From: Lyngbya aestuarii BL J | GTDB lineage: Bacteria > Cyanobacteriota > Cyanobacteriia > Cyanobacteriales > Microcoleaceae | Direction: 5' to 3' | Length of the DNA stretch: 64,000 nt | NCBI RefSeq assembly: GCF_000478195.2 | Contig: NZ_AUZM01000011.1 | Location: 54,043 to 118,042, forward strand | In this document: one piece after another, positions 46,742 through 56,193 of the stretch | How positions within the stretch are numbered: the stretch's first letter is position 1 | Layout: each line of letters starts with the position of its first letter | Translations under genes and position numbers: made by a program | Notes under the pieces: model-generated | The model's input: only the letters and a program-made list of their open reading frames with translations | What the model was told of the DNA's origin: nothing | The model's database searches: none

Positions 46742-46867
46742 GGCTTGTATCCCGCTTTTTATCGGTCAAGACGGACATCCGATGGAAACCCGGCCCAAAA
46801 AATTCGGAATATATCCCTTTTTGATGAACTGTTCTGATCCGAATATCGATTAATATAGAGGCGTGGT

Positions 46868-47734
46868 ATGTTTGACAAATATTTTATAATCGTGTTCAAA
46901 AGCCTACGAGCTGACTTCCGCATAATATTCGAGCGAGATCCTGCGGCTCGCAACTGGCTTGAAGTTCTGTTTTGCTACCCCGGTCTTCAAGCGCTATTGT
47001 TTCATCGTCTCGCCCATTGGATGTATAGTCTAGGAATGCCTTTTATTCCTCGTCTGATCTCCCATTTGGCTCGCTTTTTAACGGGAATTGAAATTCATCC
47101 CGGCGCCACCATTGGAACGGGGGTATTCATCGATCATGGTATGGGTGTTGTGGTTGGTGAAACGGCTATTATTGGAGACTATTGTCTGATTTATCAGGGA
47201 GTAACTCTCGGTGGTACTGGCAAAGAAAGTGGCAAACGACATCCCACTTTGGGGGAAAATGTGGTTGTGGGTGCAGGCGCGAAAGTTCTCGGAAATATCC
47301 AAATTGGCAACAATGTCCGCATCGGTGCGGGTTCAGTTGTGTTGCGGGAAGTTCCTTCCGATTGTACCGTTGTTGGAATTCCGGGGCGCGTGATTTATCG
47401 TTCGGGTGTGCGGGTTGACCCCCTCGAACATGGTAGCCTACCTGACTCGGAAGCGGTTGTAATTCGCACTTTGATGGATCGGATTGAAGCCCTCGAAACT
47501 CAGGTTCACACCTTAAACGATCAGCTTTCTGGAGTTCCCGCTCAGGCGTTAACTCAACCTTCTTTATGCTTTACCTCCGAAAATAATCATCTTGTTAGCG
47601 ACTCCCAAGAGTCTGAGGTTGATTGCAGTGGCCAGACAACCTGTTGCAGTCTCAAAGATAAGGAAATTTTAGAGTTTCTCGATGGTTCGGGTATCTGGCA
47701 TTTAGACGAATGTTCTCGGTTTTCTAAGGATTAA
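46868..47734 (+). CDS. cysE: Serine O-acetyltransferase
   Basis: CysE makes O-acetylserine from serine and acetyl-CoA, the first step of cysteine synthesis. The 288-residue protein has the helical N-terminal domain ([22 protein letters not shown], about residues 13-34) and a left-handed beta helix (about 70-175) with hexapeptide repeats: [44 protein letters not shown]. The active-site His is in HGMGVV. A C-terminal extension of about 110 residues is Cys-rich ([13 protein letters not shown]) and longer than in E. coli; its role is unknown. The tnpB element lies just upstream and its left end is about 110 bp from the start. Its 3' end overlaps the PPOX gene by 11 bp. Confidence 0.95.
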   Translation: MFDKYFIIVFKSLRADFRIIFERDPAARNWLEVLFCYPGLQALLFHRLAHWMYSLGMPFIPRLISHLARFLTGIEIHPGATIGTGVFIDHGMGVVVGETAIIGDYCLIYQGVTLGGTGKESGKRHPTLGENVVVGAGAKVLGNIQIGNNVRIGAGSVVLREVPSDCTVVGIPGRVIYRSGVRVDPLEHGSLPDSEAVVIRTLMDRIEALETQVHTLNDQLSGVPAQALTQPSLCFTSENNHLVSDSQESEVDCSGQTTCCSLKDKEILEFLDGSGIWHLDECSRFSKD

Positions 47735-48314
47735 CCGCTTGAGTTAACCAGTTATTATTGGCTTCTCGCCAGTACAGAGAACGGTTCTGAGGTTCCCCCC
47801 GCAATTCTAAGTGATCAATGTGTTCGGGTTCGAGCAACAATAGGCAAAATTCAGCAGGGGGTTCCACCGTCCATACTTCTGGCGGAGTAAACTCGGACCC
47901 ATCCACACGAGATTGACCCGGTGACGGCCAAAAAAATTGAGATCGGGCATTATCGGAAAGATCTTGCCAAGTGTGTTGACGTTCTGGCGATAAAATCGGA
48001 TCGGAAGATGTCGCGGTAATGAGTGTGAGTTCACCCAAAAAACGGAATTGTTCTCGGGTTTTGGGAAAATACCAACAAGCTTCCCCCGAGGAATTTTTGG
48101 TAATTTGTTGTACTTTTTGACTACGACTATCGGTGATAATTTTTAATTGATTTGTGTGATTAACAAAACCTCGAAAAACAACGGTGCGATTAGCCGGACG
48201 TCCATCACTGCGAACTGTAGCCAGTTGAAAATAGCGAGAATATTTTAAACTGCGATTTCGATGCAAAGCACGGGCTAAAGGTTCTCTCCAAGGCGCAAGT
48301 TCCATATTAGACAA
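47724..48314 (-). CDS. FMN-dependent PPOX-type flavoprotein, Npun_F5749 family
   Basis: A pyridoxamine 5'-phosphate oxidase-like split-barrel flavoprotein, 196 residues. The N-terminal region ([43 protein letters not shown], about residues 8-50) and the C-terminal [26 protein letters not shown] match the cyanobacterial Npun_F5749 group. It is not PdxH; the substrate is unknown. Convergent and overlapping with cysE by 11 bp, so the two genes share their 3' ends. Confidence 0.88.
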   Translation of the reverse strand: MSNMELAPWREPLARALHRNRSLKYSRYFQLATVRSDGRPANRTVVFRGFVNHTNQLKIITDSRSQKVQQITKNSSGEACWYFPKTREQFRFLGELTLITATSSDPILSPERQHTWQDLSDNARSQFFWPSPGQSRVDGSEFTPPEVWTVEPPAEFCLLLLEPEHIDHLELRGEPQNRSLYWREANNNWLTQAVNP

Positions 48315-48497
48315 TATATTACAAAAATCAATTACAAATTATACAGCGATCGCAAAGTACAGCGCGACTTCTGATCTCATTCTAAAGAAAATCACAACAA
48401 TCGAGCAGAATCCAAAAAATTACTGTTAAACTAATATAAATTTTGGGATAACTAATATTTATTGCTTAAATTTAAGCGTTAATTAGGGGGATTTTAA

Positions 48498-49238
48498 GTG
48501 CAAATTACATCTAGCAATATAGACTTAAGAGTAGATGACAGTTTGATGCGGGTTTATGTCGCCGCACCCAAACCGTCGGGGGTTTATCCCGGTATTGTTT
48601 TTTATAGTGATATTTATCAGTTAGGTGGGCCGATTATTCGTCTCGCTAATTATTTAGCTGGATATGGTTATGTGGTTGCCGCACCGGAGATTTTTCATCG
48701 CATTGAACCCATTGGTGAAGTGATCGAACCTGATGATCTCGGACGAATGCGGGGGAATGATGACGCTCGTCAAACTGCTATTAAAAATTATGATAGTGAT
48801 GGTCGGGCGGTAATTGACTTTTTGAAGTCAGAAAGTTCGGTTGCAACGGATAAAATTGGTACATTAGGCTTTTGTATTGGCGGACATTTAGCGTTTAGAA
48901 CTGCCTTTGAAAGTGAAATAAAAGCATCTGTTTGTTGTTATCCCACGGGTGTTCCGAGTGGGAAATTAGGTCAAGGTGTCGCCGATACGATTCAGCGAGT
49001 TGCTGAGATTAAAGGTGAGATGTTAATTGTATTTGGAACTCTAGATCGTCATACACCAGAAAATGACCGTTTAACGGTAAAAAATGAACTCGAAAAGGCA
49101 AATATTCCCCACAAAATTGTTACCTATGAAGCCGAACATACCTTTATGCGAGATGACGGTTATCGTTATGACTCGGTGGTAACAACTGCGGCTTGGTCGG
49201 AAATAACAGCATTTTTAGAGCGTGTATTTGCGAGTTAA
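48498..49238 (+). CDS. Dienelactone hydrolase family protein
   Basis: An alpha/beta-hydrolase of 246 residues. The nucleophile elbow is GFCIGGH (about residues 123-129, Cys nucleophile as in dienelactone hydrolase); the acid is in FGTLDRHTP (about 175-183) and the His in EAEHTFM (about 214-220). The N-terminal PGIVFYSDIYQLGGPI is typical of this family. Starts at GTG after AGGGGGATT, a good ribosome binding site. Natural substrate unknown. Confidence 0.9.
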   Translation: MQITSSNIDLRVDDSLMRVYVAAPKPSGVYPGIVFYSDIYQLGGPIIRLANYLAGYGYVVAAPEIFHRIEPIGEVIEPDDLGRMRGNDDARQTAIKNYDSDGRAVIDFLKSESSVATDKIGTLGFCIGGHLAFRTAFESEIKASVCCYPTGVPSGKLGQGVADTIQRVAEIKGEMLIVFGTLDRHTPENDRLTVKNELEKANIPHKIVTYEAEHTFMRDDGYRYDSVVTTAAWSEITAFLERVFAS

Positions 49239-49267
49239 ATCTAAATTCTGAAAGCGTATAAACAAAC

Positions 49268-49303
49268 AAAAAAAGTCCCCCAAAGTTGGAGGATTTAGGG
49301 GGC
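49268..49303 (-). terminator. Rho-independent terminator of the SulP gene
   Basis: CCCCC (49277-49281) pairs with GGGGG (49298-49302), and on the minus strand the hairpin is followed by a run of seven T. It lies 18 bp past the stop of the SulP gene. Confidence 0.75.
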
Positions 49304-49321
49304 AAAATAGAAGACTTTAAC

Positions 49322-50800
49322 TTAGTGCATTGACTGTTCTAACGCATCAGGTTTATCGTGAATCGCCAAACGATCTAATAAAGTTGCACTGGCTTTATTT
49401 AACCCAATTAATGATACGTGAACTCCTCGTTTGCGGAAGCGTAAAACCACTTTATCAACCGCATCGACCGCAGATTGATCCCAAAGATGGGCATGAGTCA
49501 GGTCAATGGTGACTTTTTCTAAATGTTCGTGTAAGTCAAAGGAATTGAGGAAATTCTCGACGGAAACGAAGAAAATTTGACCATTCACACTATAGATCCG
49601 TTCCTGTTTTTCCTCGATTAATAATGAGTCAATAAAAATCAAAGCGGCAATTTTGCGACTGAAGAAAATCGTACTTAATGCTACCCCAATAATTACCCCA
49701 ATGGCTAAGTTATGAGTCAGGACTGTGACCAATACTGTTGTCACCATCACCGCACTTTCATTCTTGGGAACCCGGCGAATATTGCGGAGAGAATTCCAGC
49801 TAAAGGTACTGATAGCAACCATAATCATCACCGCTACTAAAGCCGCCATGGGGATACGGGCAACCCAATCTCCCAGTAGGATAATACAAGTCAGCAGAAA
49901 TATTCCAGCACTCAACGAGGAGAGTCGAGTCCGTCCACCTGAACGAATATTAATCACAGATTGACCAATCATCGCACAACCTGCCATTCCGCCAAAACAT
50001 CCGGCGACAATATTGGCAATTCCCTGACCCATTGCTTCTTGGTTTTTATTACTCGAAGTATCGGTGAGGTTATCGATCACATTTGCTGTCAAAAATGACT
50101 CTAATAAACCCACTAAAGACAATGCCAAAGCATAGGGTAAAATAATGTCGAGGGTTTCCAGGTTTAAGGGTACAATGGGGAAGGCAAAGCTCGGTAAGGT
50201 ATCGGGTAAGGTTCCCATATCGCCAACGGTGGGAACGTCTAAGCCCCCGGCGATCGCAATGGTTGTTAAAACGACAATGGCAACTAACGGCGAAGGGACG
50301 GCTTTGGTGAGGCGGGGAAGTCCGTAGATAATTCCCAGTCCGGCGGCGACCATCACATAAACCAGCCAAGACGCGCCTTCAAATTGGGGAAGTTGGGCGT
50401 TAAAGATCAAGATAGCCAGGGCGTTAACGAAACCCACCATCACTGCCCGAGGGACAAACCGCATCTGATTTCCGAGTTTGATCCATCCAAACAAAATTTG
50501 CAGAAAACCTGTTAGGATTGTGGTGGCGAGTAGATAGTTTAAGCCATGATCGCGGACTAAAGTGGTCATCAGCAAGGCCATTGCCCCTGTTGCCGCAGAA
50601 ATCATTCCGGGGCGTCCGCCCAGAAAAGCGGTAATAATGGCAATGCAAAAGGAGGCATAAAGTCCAACTTTGGGGTCAACTCCGGCGATAATGGAAAAAG
50701 CGATCGCTTCGGGAATTAGGGCTAAGGCTACCACTGATCCGGCGAGGATGTCTTTTTGGACGTTGGAAAACCAGTCTTGCTGAGTTAGAAGTTTTTTCAT
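49322..50800 (-). CDS. SulP-family inorganic anion transporter with STAS domain
   Basis: A 492-residue membrane transporter with about eleven to twelve helices and a C-terminal cytoplasmic STAS domain (about residues 405-480, [31 protein letters not shown]). The SulP signature is seen in [35 protein letters not shown] (about 17-51) and [14 protein letters not shown]. The N-terminus is unlike that of BicA, so the substrate (sulfate, bicarbonate or another anion) is not assigned. Start: a TTG eight codons earlier is possible, but the ATG at 50800 follows GGGAAACA and agrees with the family. Confidence 0.9.
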   Translation of the reverse strand: MKKLLTQQDWFSNVQKDILAGSVVALALIPEAIAFSIIAGVDPKVGLYASFCIAIITAFLGGRPGMISAATGAMALLMTTLVRDHGLNYLLATTILTGFLQILFGWIKLGNQMRFVPRAVMVGFVNALAILIFNAQLPQFEGASWLVYVMVAAGLGIIYGLPRLTKAVPSPLVAIVVLTTIAIAGGLDVPTVGDMGTLPDTLPSFAFPIVPLNLETLDIILPYALALSLVGLLESFLTANVIDNLTDTSSNKNQEAMGQGIANIVAGCFGGMAGCAMIGQSVINIRSGGRTRLSSLSAGIFLLTCIILLGDWVARIPMAALVAVMIMVAISTFSWNSLRNIRRVPKNESAVMVTTVLVTVLTHNLAIGVIIGVALSTIFFSRKIAALIFIDSLLIEEKQERIYSVNGQIFFVSVENFLNSFDLHEHLEKVTIDLTHAHLWDQSAVDAVDKVVLRFRKRGVHVSLIGLNKASATLLDRLAIHDKPDALEQSMH

Positions 50801-51394
50801 TGTTTCCCACAATTTAAAGGACAAATCAAGTTAATTTTCTGTTTCTCTGCACACCAATTCGGCAACACAGTTGATGAATATCGGTTGGTATTGCTAGAAA
50901 TCTTGTTCTCTGGGTTAAAAACAGATTGTTAAAAATGGATCTCAAAATTGAATGATAGTCTTCACGCAGACGATTAAGTACAATTGGCTATCTCTAATAT
51001 TTGTCAACCAGATTGTCAAAAAAATTTTGTTTTGAAGACACGCTAATGTTGATTTGGATGAAGTGAAGCCTCGCTTAAATCACTGACAAGGGTATCGTTA
51101 GAGGGGTTCATACTAAAACAGTTTGCTTAATCGCTTACTTTTATCCCTTTTATTTTTTCAGTGATTCTTAAATTAATTAGGGATTTTCACGGAAGTGACT
51201 CAGAGATTGAGTTTTTGAGATGACCTGATCAAAGCTAATGCTACTTGTGTATCACTCTCCCCACAATACTTAGAATACTGGACTTTTCCTCGGAAGTCAA
51301 GTGGCTCATTCTCTCCTGACTAATTAGGATGATCATTTTCAATTTCAGTCAAATATTATCCAAAAAATTTTGAGATTTTGTGTAGTCTAGAAGG
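50801..51394. other. Intergenic gap upstream of the SulP gene
   Basis: 594 bp of AT-rich sequence. No gene, repeat or RNA structure was recognised. It should hold the promoter of the SulP gene and the end of the MscS transcript. Confidence 0.4.
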
Positions 51395-52531
51395 CTAAAT
51401 CGGAATGGGAGAGTCTACATAAATAGTGGGTTCTTTCATCTCAAATTCAATCCCATAACTGATCAATTTCTTCGAGATTTTTTCGTTGGCTAATTCGAGT
51501 AAACGTTTTCGCAGTTGGGTGGAGTCTTCACTAGAACCGAGTATAAAGAAGGTGACTCTCGCCCGAGTTCCGGGTTTATTTTTAGGTTTAAGTAATGTAA
51601 TTTTGGTACTTCCCGGATCAATTCCATAGAGGGTGTCTGTACTTTCTTTGACAACTTTATCAATCAGGGCAGTTTCTTGTTCTTCGAGTCGGCGTTTGAA
51701 ATCTAGATAAAGCAAGACCATGACTTTTTTGCCTCTCGTAATGTTCTCAATATCTTTAGTTGCCATGATCGAATTAGGAACAATTAAAAGTGTATTGCGG
51801 GCGGCGATTCTAATTTTTGTTGAACGTAAACCAATGGCTTCAATCCGTCCATAGGTGTCTTCTTGATGAGGATTAAAATTAACCCGCACATATTCACCTG
51901 GAACATAGGGACGATCACAATAAATCACAATAGTTCCAATAAATTGTTCTAAAACTCTTTGGGCTGCAAAAGCGATCGCAATCCCACCAATTCCAAAACC
52001 TGCCACTAAACCGAGTAAGTTAAAATTATTAATATTTGCAAAAAATATCACGGCAAAAAAACCGATAATTACATTACTGATTGTTTCCAAAACAATAATA
52101 AATTCATCCGGTTTCAACCCCATTTTTTGAATAATAACAATTCCGTATAGACGCAAAAATTGCCGAAATAAACGTGAAAGCAACCAAGAGGCACTAATCG
52201 TAATACTTAAATATAGACAAAATCTCAAAAATTCATAAAGTTCTTCGTAGGGCTTAAGAAGGTTTAAGCAAAAACTGATTAAGATCAAAGTTCCGGTAAT
52301 TCTAATCCCAACTTTTAAGGGAATAATAAAGTTTTTGTTGATATTATCGCCGATTTTTGGAAAGAATCTTTGATTAATAAGAATAATCAAATTAGGAGTA
52401 TATCGACCAACAATGAGTGATAAAATAATAAAAAATAGAAAGGCTAAAAGCCGTATGCCTAAACTGATGAGAAACAGTTGTATTTCCTCATTCCAGGGCA
52501 TAATTTCTTTGAGAATAGTAAGCATATCCAT
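51395..52531 (-). CDS. MscS-family mechanosensitive ion channel (second of a tandem pair)
   Basis: A 378-residue MscS-type channel with four or five N-terminal membrane helices, then the pore helix GLVAGFGIGGIAIAFAAQRVLEQFIGTIVIYCDRPYVPGEYVRV (about residues 168-211) and the beta domain GRIEAIGLRSTKIRIAARNTLLIVPNSIM. The C-terminal part (RARVTFFILGS) matches its neighbour. It is 1 bp downstream of the paralogue at 52533-53669, suggesting a tandem duplication and one operon. Confidence 0.9.
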   Translation of the reverse strand: MDMLTILKEIMPWNEEIQLFLISLGIRLLAFLFFIILSLIVGRYTPNLIILINQRFFPKIGDNINKNFIIPLKVGIRITGTLILISFCLNLLKPYEELYEFLRFCLYLSITISASWLLSRLFRQFLRLYGIVIIQKMGLKPDEFIIVLETISNVIIGFFAVIFFANINNFNLLGLVAGFGIGGIAIAFAAQRVLEQFIGTIVIYCDRPYVPGEYVRVNFNPHQEDTYGRIEAIGLRSTKIRIAARNTLLIVPNSIMATKDIENITRGKKVMVLLYLDFKRRLEEQETALIDKVVKESTDTLYGIDPGSTKITLLKPKNKPGTRARVTFFILGSSEDSTQLRKRLLELANEKISKKLISYGIEFEMKEPTIYVDSPIPI

Positions 52532-52532
52532 C

Positions 52533-53669
52533 TTAGATATTTACGGGAGAAGTAACATTTATTCGTTTTTCTTCAATATCAAATTCTATACCAACATCTT
52601 GTAATCTTTGGGTAATATTTTGTTCCGCTATTTCTAACAAATGAGTCCGAAAATCCATTGACACATCACCTGAACCTAAAATAAAGAAAGTAACCTGGGC
52701 TTCAACCAAAACTGCATCTTCATTATTGTCACTCGCAATTTCTTTAAAACTCACTTGAGTAATGCGATGATCAATCCCAAAAATCTCTTGGGTGCTATCT
52801 AAAACAATTTGACGAATAAAAGCTTTTTCTTCCTCAGAGAGTAAACGATAAAACATTAAATGAATCAACGAAATAATCTTTTTCGCATTCGTTAAGTTTT
52901 CAATGCTAACTTGAGTTAAAATATTATTAGGGATGATCACTAAACTTCCTTTTCCTGAAGTTCTAATTTTAGTCGAACGCCAACCAATGGATTCCACTCG
53001 ACCAAAGGTTCTATCGGGTAAATGAATATAATCATCAATCACAAAGGGTCGATCTAAATATAAAACAATTCCTCCAAGTAACTGTTCTAGGGTTTTTTGG
53101 GCTGCAAATGCTACTGCTAACCCTCCGACTCCGACACTCGCGAGTAAACCAATAATGTTGATGCTATGAGTTTGAGCAAAGATAAAAACAACAGTAATAA
53201 CAATCAGAATATTAGCAACGGCTTGAATAACAATTAAAATCTCACTGTTGAGTTTACGTCTTTTTTTGACAGCATTATCTAACCAATAAACCTGAAAAAA
53301 CTGTTTAAATATTCGGTTAATTTGCCAACCTACAGCAATCGTAACAACGACCCCTAAAGGAACTTCTAGCCACTTCAACCATTGGGGAATCGGTGCGATC
53401 AAAATCGCCGCATCAAGACTAACAATCAGGAAAATAAATCCCAATTGATTTTGAAAAGGAACAATAACTTGCTGATAAATTTTTTGCAGTTCTGGAGAGG
53501 CAAAACGAGCTGTGATCTTTCCGATCAATCGCGGAATAAAAAACGTAAAAAATCCGACAAAATTCACGAAACCAAGTATCAAAGCAATTCTAATGCTCAA
53601 GATTGAAAACGGAGCATCAGTCAAAAAATCAAGAGAAGAAGCAGAACTTTGAGCAAATACCATAATCAC
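52533..53669 (-). CDS. MscS-family mechanosensitive ion channel (first of a tandem pair)
   Basis: Same length (378) and domain layout as the next gene: membrane helices at about residues 25-155, pore region IGLLASVGVGGLAVAFAAQKTLEQLLGGIVLYLDRPFVIDDYIHL (about 175-219), beta domain GRVESIGWRSTKIRTSGKGSLVIIPNNIL. The pair differ most in the N-terminal helices and are most alike in pore and beta domain. A joint hetero-oligomer is possible, but this is inference. The longer leader peptide here (MIMVFAQSSASSLDFLTD) contains no clear signal peptide cleavage. Confidence 0.9.
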   Translation of the reverse strand: MIMVFAQSSASSLDFLTDAPFSILSIRIALILGFVNFVGFFTFFIPRLIGKITARFASPELQKIYQQVIVPFQNQLGFIFLIVSLDAAILIAPIPQWLKWLEVPLGVVVTIAVGWQINRIFKQFFQVYWLDNAVKKRRKLNSEILIVIQAVANILIVITVVFIFAQTHSINIIGLLASVGVGGLAVAFAAQKTLEQLLGGIVLYLDRPFVIDDYIHLPDRTFGRVESIGWRSTKIRTSGKGSLVIIPNNILTQVSIENLTNAKKIISLIHLMFYRLLSEEEKAFIRQIVLDSTQEIFGIDHRITQVSFKEIASDNNEDAVLVEAQVTFFILGSGDVSMDFRTHLLEIAEQNITQRLQDVGIEFDIEEKRINVTSPVNI

Positions 53670-53721
53670 GGATATAAAAATAGAAGCTAAAGTCTGAAAA
53701 TGAATTGAATCGATCCAAAAG

Positions 53722-54135
53722 TCAAGAACTTTCTGTCGTTTCAGACGGAGTTAAAATTTCTGACTGTTCATAGACATTAATAGTTAACTGGATCATTTTG
53801 TGGAGTGGATTTTGTACCCACAGTTTTTGCATCGGGGTTTCAGGTTCAGAAGTAATTTTAACAGGCTTTCCGGACACACAAGTATAAACTTGCTGTTTGT
53901 TTCCACAAGGAACAACAATATCTCCTGTTCTAATATTAACAACTAATTGAGTAGCCGGAGGATTAAGTTTAATCACCTGCTCGGGAATTTCGGGTAAAAT
54001 AGTCCGAACGTAAGTTTTTACAGGTTTAGGCTGTTGTTGCTCAGAAGTTGAAGCCGCCAGAGACAGAGGATAAGCAGGGTTAGAGACGACTAAAAACAAG
54101 AGCAATATTGCCGAAAATAAAAATCCTCGTTTCAT
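53722..54135 (-). CDS. Exported hypothetical protein, 137 aa
   Basis: Not recognised. A signal peptide (RGFLFSAILLLFLVVSNPAYP, about residues 3-23) is followed by a Gln- and Pro-rich stretch (EQQQPKPVKTYVRTILPEIPEQ), then two Cys (VVPCGNKQQVYTCVSG, residues about 76-91) that could form a disulfide. It is 52 bp upstream of the MscS pair on the same strand, so it may be part of that operon and act at the cell envelope, but no evidence supports a mechanism. Confidence 0.6.
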   Translation of the reverse strand: MKRGFLFSAILLLFLVVSNPAYPLSLAASTSEQQQPKPVKTYVRTILPEIPEQVIKLNPPATQLVVNIRTGDIVVPCGNKQQVYTCVSGKPVKITSEPETPMQKLWVQNPLHKMIQLTINVYEQSEILTPSETTESS

Positions 54136-54458
54136 TCAAGGGGAGGCAAGTATTATGGGAGTCTGATGTAATTGTATCGTAAAAAGCATCAATCCGTTCA
54201 AAAAAGAAAGAGAGAAACCCAACTCAATGAGTTCCTCTCCTGACAAGCAAAGAGCTATGAAAATGTGACTGATCTGACTACCAAGGTTAAGAAAAGAACC
54301 AAGCAAACAGGTTTTAATAGGTTTGTCTGATTTTTTCTAAGAGTGAAACACCCATTCACCGGATATTTCTATCATATTCACGATCAACTCATTTCCACAG
54401 TCCCTTTTTTAAGCGACATTCCCAACTCTGCTTTTATGAGTCATCAATAAATCCCAGA
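54136..54458. other. Intergenic gap with a terminator hairpin
   Basis: 323 bp downstream of the peroxiredoxin gene. No gene seen. It contains the hairpin described at 54196-54239. Confidence 0.4.
54196..54239 (-). terminator. Probable terminator of the peroxiredoxin-glutaredoxin gene
   Basis: GAGAG (54210-54214) pairs with CTCTC (54235-54239); inside, AACTCAATGAGTT is a perfect 13-bp palindrome. On the minus strand the hairpin is followed by a T-rich run (CTTTCTTTTTT). Confidence 0.5.
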
Positions 54459-55193
54459 TTAATTAGATTTCAGATATTCTTCTAACATATCCGAACCGCC
54501 AATTAATTTCCCATCAATAAAAACTTGTGGAGTCGAAGTCGCCCCAGTCGCCGCTTTAATAGAACGAGTCGAAATATCTTCACCTAAGACAATTTCTTCA
54601 AAATTCCAACCCCGATCTTTGAGCATCGATTTTGCTTTTGCACAGTAGGGACAACCCACTTTACTAAACATAGTAATCGCTTTGGGTTTAGTCGCGCTCG
54701 GATTAATATAGTTGAGCATTGTTTCAGCATCCGACACCTCAAACGGATCGCCAGGAACATCCGGTTCGATGAACATTTTATCGATAACACCATCTTTAAC
54801 CAGCATTGAATAACGCCAAGAGCGCTGTCCAAATCCTAAATCGGCTTTATCGACTAACATTCCTACTTTTTCAGAAAATTCACCATTCCCATCAGGAATG
54901 AGCATAACATTTTCAGCTTTTTGATCTTTTGACCATTCATTCATTACAAAAGCATCATTGACTGAAAGACAGATAATATGATCAACCCCATTTTGTTTAA
55001 ACACGGGAGCCAACTCATTGTAACCGGGAAGATGAGCCGAAGAACAAGTTGGGGTAAATGCACCGGGAAGCGCAAATACAATTACCGTTTTACCTGAAAA
55101 CAGTTCACTCGAAGAAACATCAACCCAGTCATTATTTTGGCGGGTTCTGAATGTCACATCTGGAACTCGTTGGCCTTCACGATTTTCTAGCAT
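54459..55193 (-). CDS. Peroxiredoxin-glutaredoxin hybrid protein
   Basis: A fused peroxidase and its reductase: the Prx5-type domain reduces hydroperoxides and the glutaredoxin domain regenerates it with glutathione. Prx domain, residues 1-165, has the peroxidatic Cys50 in PGAFTPTCSSAHLPGY. Glutaredoxin domain, about residues 170-244, has the CPYC redox motif at 181-184, TPQVFIDG and GG (LIGGSDML). Length of 244 fits the known hybrid Prx-Grx family. It sits beside rubrerythrin and perR, suggesting an oxidative-stress group, though its own promoter region (55194-55330) shows no obvious PerR palindrome. Confidence 0.93.
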   Translation of the reverse strand: MLENREGQRVPDVTFRTRQNNDWVDVSSSELFSGKTVIVFALPGAFTPTCSSAHLPGYNELAPVFKQNGVDHIICLSVNDAFVMNEWSKDQKAENVMLIPDGNGEFSEKVGMLVDKADLGFGQRSWRYSMLVKDGVIDKMFIEPDVPGDPFEVSDAETMLNYINPSATKPKAITMFSKVGCPYCAKAKSMLKDRGWNFEEIVLGEDISTRSIKAATGATSTPQVFIDGKLIGGSDMLEEYLKSN

Positions 55194-55330
55194 TTCGGTT
55201 TTCTCCTATTCAATGTGTTCAAGTTGAGTTTTTGATAGCAGAGAAATCAGTTGGAGGGACAAAGAAACTCGGTATTTTTCTACAAAAGTCCCGCTTGTTG
55301 CTCCCCTAACCGCTTTCTTCACCATTGTTA

Positions 55331-56032
55331 TTATGCAGCGATCGCTTCGGTGTAGGGAACAAAAGATTTTTTACTCGCCCCACAAATCGGACAATACCAA
55401 TCTTCGGGAATATCTTCAAATGCGGTTCCGGCTGCAATTCCAGAATCGGGATCACCGACAACCGGATCATAAATCATCGAACATTGCTTACAAATCCATT
55501 TTCCGCTTGTGGCACTTTTCGCCCCGGGTTCTACCCCATCCAAAGCCTGTAACGCTTCGGTGTATTGGTTGGCGTGATGGTTTTCGATGGAGGTGAGGAA
55601 GCCAAAGTTTTGGGCGGCTTTGCGGAAAATGCCAGCGTGTTCTTTAGATTCGGCAATTTGTTCTTTAAACTCTGCAACAGCTTTGTCATCGCGATCTTCG
55701 ACGGCTTGGGTGGTGAATTCGGGATACATCGTGGTGTATTCGTAGGTTTCGCCTTCTATCGCCAATTCCAAACAACGGGAGATCATCGCTTTTTTTTCGG
55801 CTTCACTAAGGCTAGAAGCGTCTTCAACCGCTAATTCCGGGTGAATCAGGCGGAAGTGAGCAAAGGCGTGTTCGGTTTCTTGGTTGGCGGTTTCCCGAAA
55901 GAGTTTCGCGACATCCCCCATACCTAGTTTTCGAGCTACTTCTGCAAAAAATAGATACTTACGATTTGCCATAGACTCGCCTGCAAATGCAGCATCTAGG
56001 TTTTTTGCTGTGTTGGAGTTTGACAGATCCAT
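55331..56032 (-). CDS. rbr: Rubrerythrin
   Basis: Cytosolic peroxidase with a diiron ferritin-like domain and a rubredoxin domain. The N-terminal four-helix domain (about residues 1-150) shows the Glu ligand-rich helices: [43 protein letters not shown], and [13 protein letters not shown]. The C-terminal rubredoxin (about 185-233) has CKQC and CPIC, the four iron-binding Cys. It is transcribed from a TTGACA-N17-TATTCT promoter that overlaps a 7-1-7 palindrome, divergent from perR. Peroxide-inducible expression under PerR is inferred. Confidence 0.93.
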   Translation of the reverse strand: MDLSNSNTAKNLDAAFAGESMANRKYLFFAEVARKLGMGDVAKLFRETANQETEHAFAHFRLIHPELAVEDASSLSEAEKKAMISRCLELAIEGETYEYTTMYPEFTTQAVEDRDDKAVAEFKEQIAESKEHAGIFRKAAQNFGFLTSIENHHANQYTEALQALDGVEPGAKSATSGKWICKQCSMIYDPVVGDPDSGIAAGTAFEDIPEDWYCPICGASKKSFVPYTEAIAA

Positions 56033-56077
56033 AGTGTTCTCCTCGTCGCGAGAAAGGTTGATTGAGTCGCTACTATC

Positions 56078-56092
56078 TCAGAATAATTCTGA
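56078..56092. promoter_or_regulatory. Candidate PerR operator, perfect 7-1-7 palindrome
   Basis: TCAGAATAATTCTGA is a perfect 15-bp palindrome with 7-1-7 symmetry, the layout of Fur-family (PerR, Zur, Fur) operators. It lies in the 161-bp region between divergent rbr and perR and covers the -10 box of rbr. PerR binding is inferred from position and symmetry. Confidence 0.7.
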
Positions 56093-56108
56093 TTTAAGAA
56101 AATGTCAA
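56080..56108 (-). promoter_or_regulatory. Promoter of rubrerythrin
   Basis: On the minus strand TTGACA (56103-56108) is a perfect -35 box, followed after 17 bp by TATTCT (56080-56085) as the -10. The -10 box lies inside the operator palindrome. Confidence 0.7.
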
Positions 56109-56152
56109 GCAAAAGACAAAAACTTAGAAATTACTCCATATTTTCTTGGATG

Positions 56153-56161
56153 TGATATAAT
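56153..56161 (+). promoter_or_regulatory. Extended -10 promoter of perR
   Basis: TGATATAAT is a TG-N-TATAAT extended -10 box (56153-56161), 32 bp before the ATG of perR. No good -35 is seen, as expected for an extended -10 promoter. Confidence 0.65.
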
Positions 56162-56193
56162 ATAAGTCAGGACAGCCACAACAACACGCCATC

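Larger units (their letters stand above)
45398..46760 (-). mobile_element. IS200/IS605-type element (tnpB-only), decayed
   Basis: A single tnpB-type gene with hairpins at both ends and no tnpA. The right-end region has GTGGGAG (45398-45404) matched by CTCCCAC (45432-45438) and the hairpin CGCCCT/AGGGCG (45438-45451); the left-end region has CCGTCG-TAAA-CGACGG (46726-46741). Exact ends are uncertain. The element lies directly upstream of cysE and downstream of the sensor gene. Without tnpA it cannot transpose by itself, and the protein gene is broken. Confidence 0.7.

Noticed and set aside
49322..50800. Assignment of the SulP transporter as BicA bicarbonate transporter
   Set aside because: The N-terminal sequence fits the general SulP group rather than BicA, so substrate left open.
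55325..55834. Several plus-strand open frames opposite rubrerythrin
   Set aside because: They are antisense shadows; the minus-strand frame contains the conserved rubredoxin and diiron motifs.
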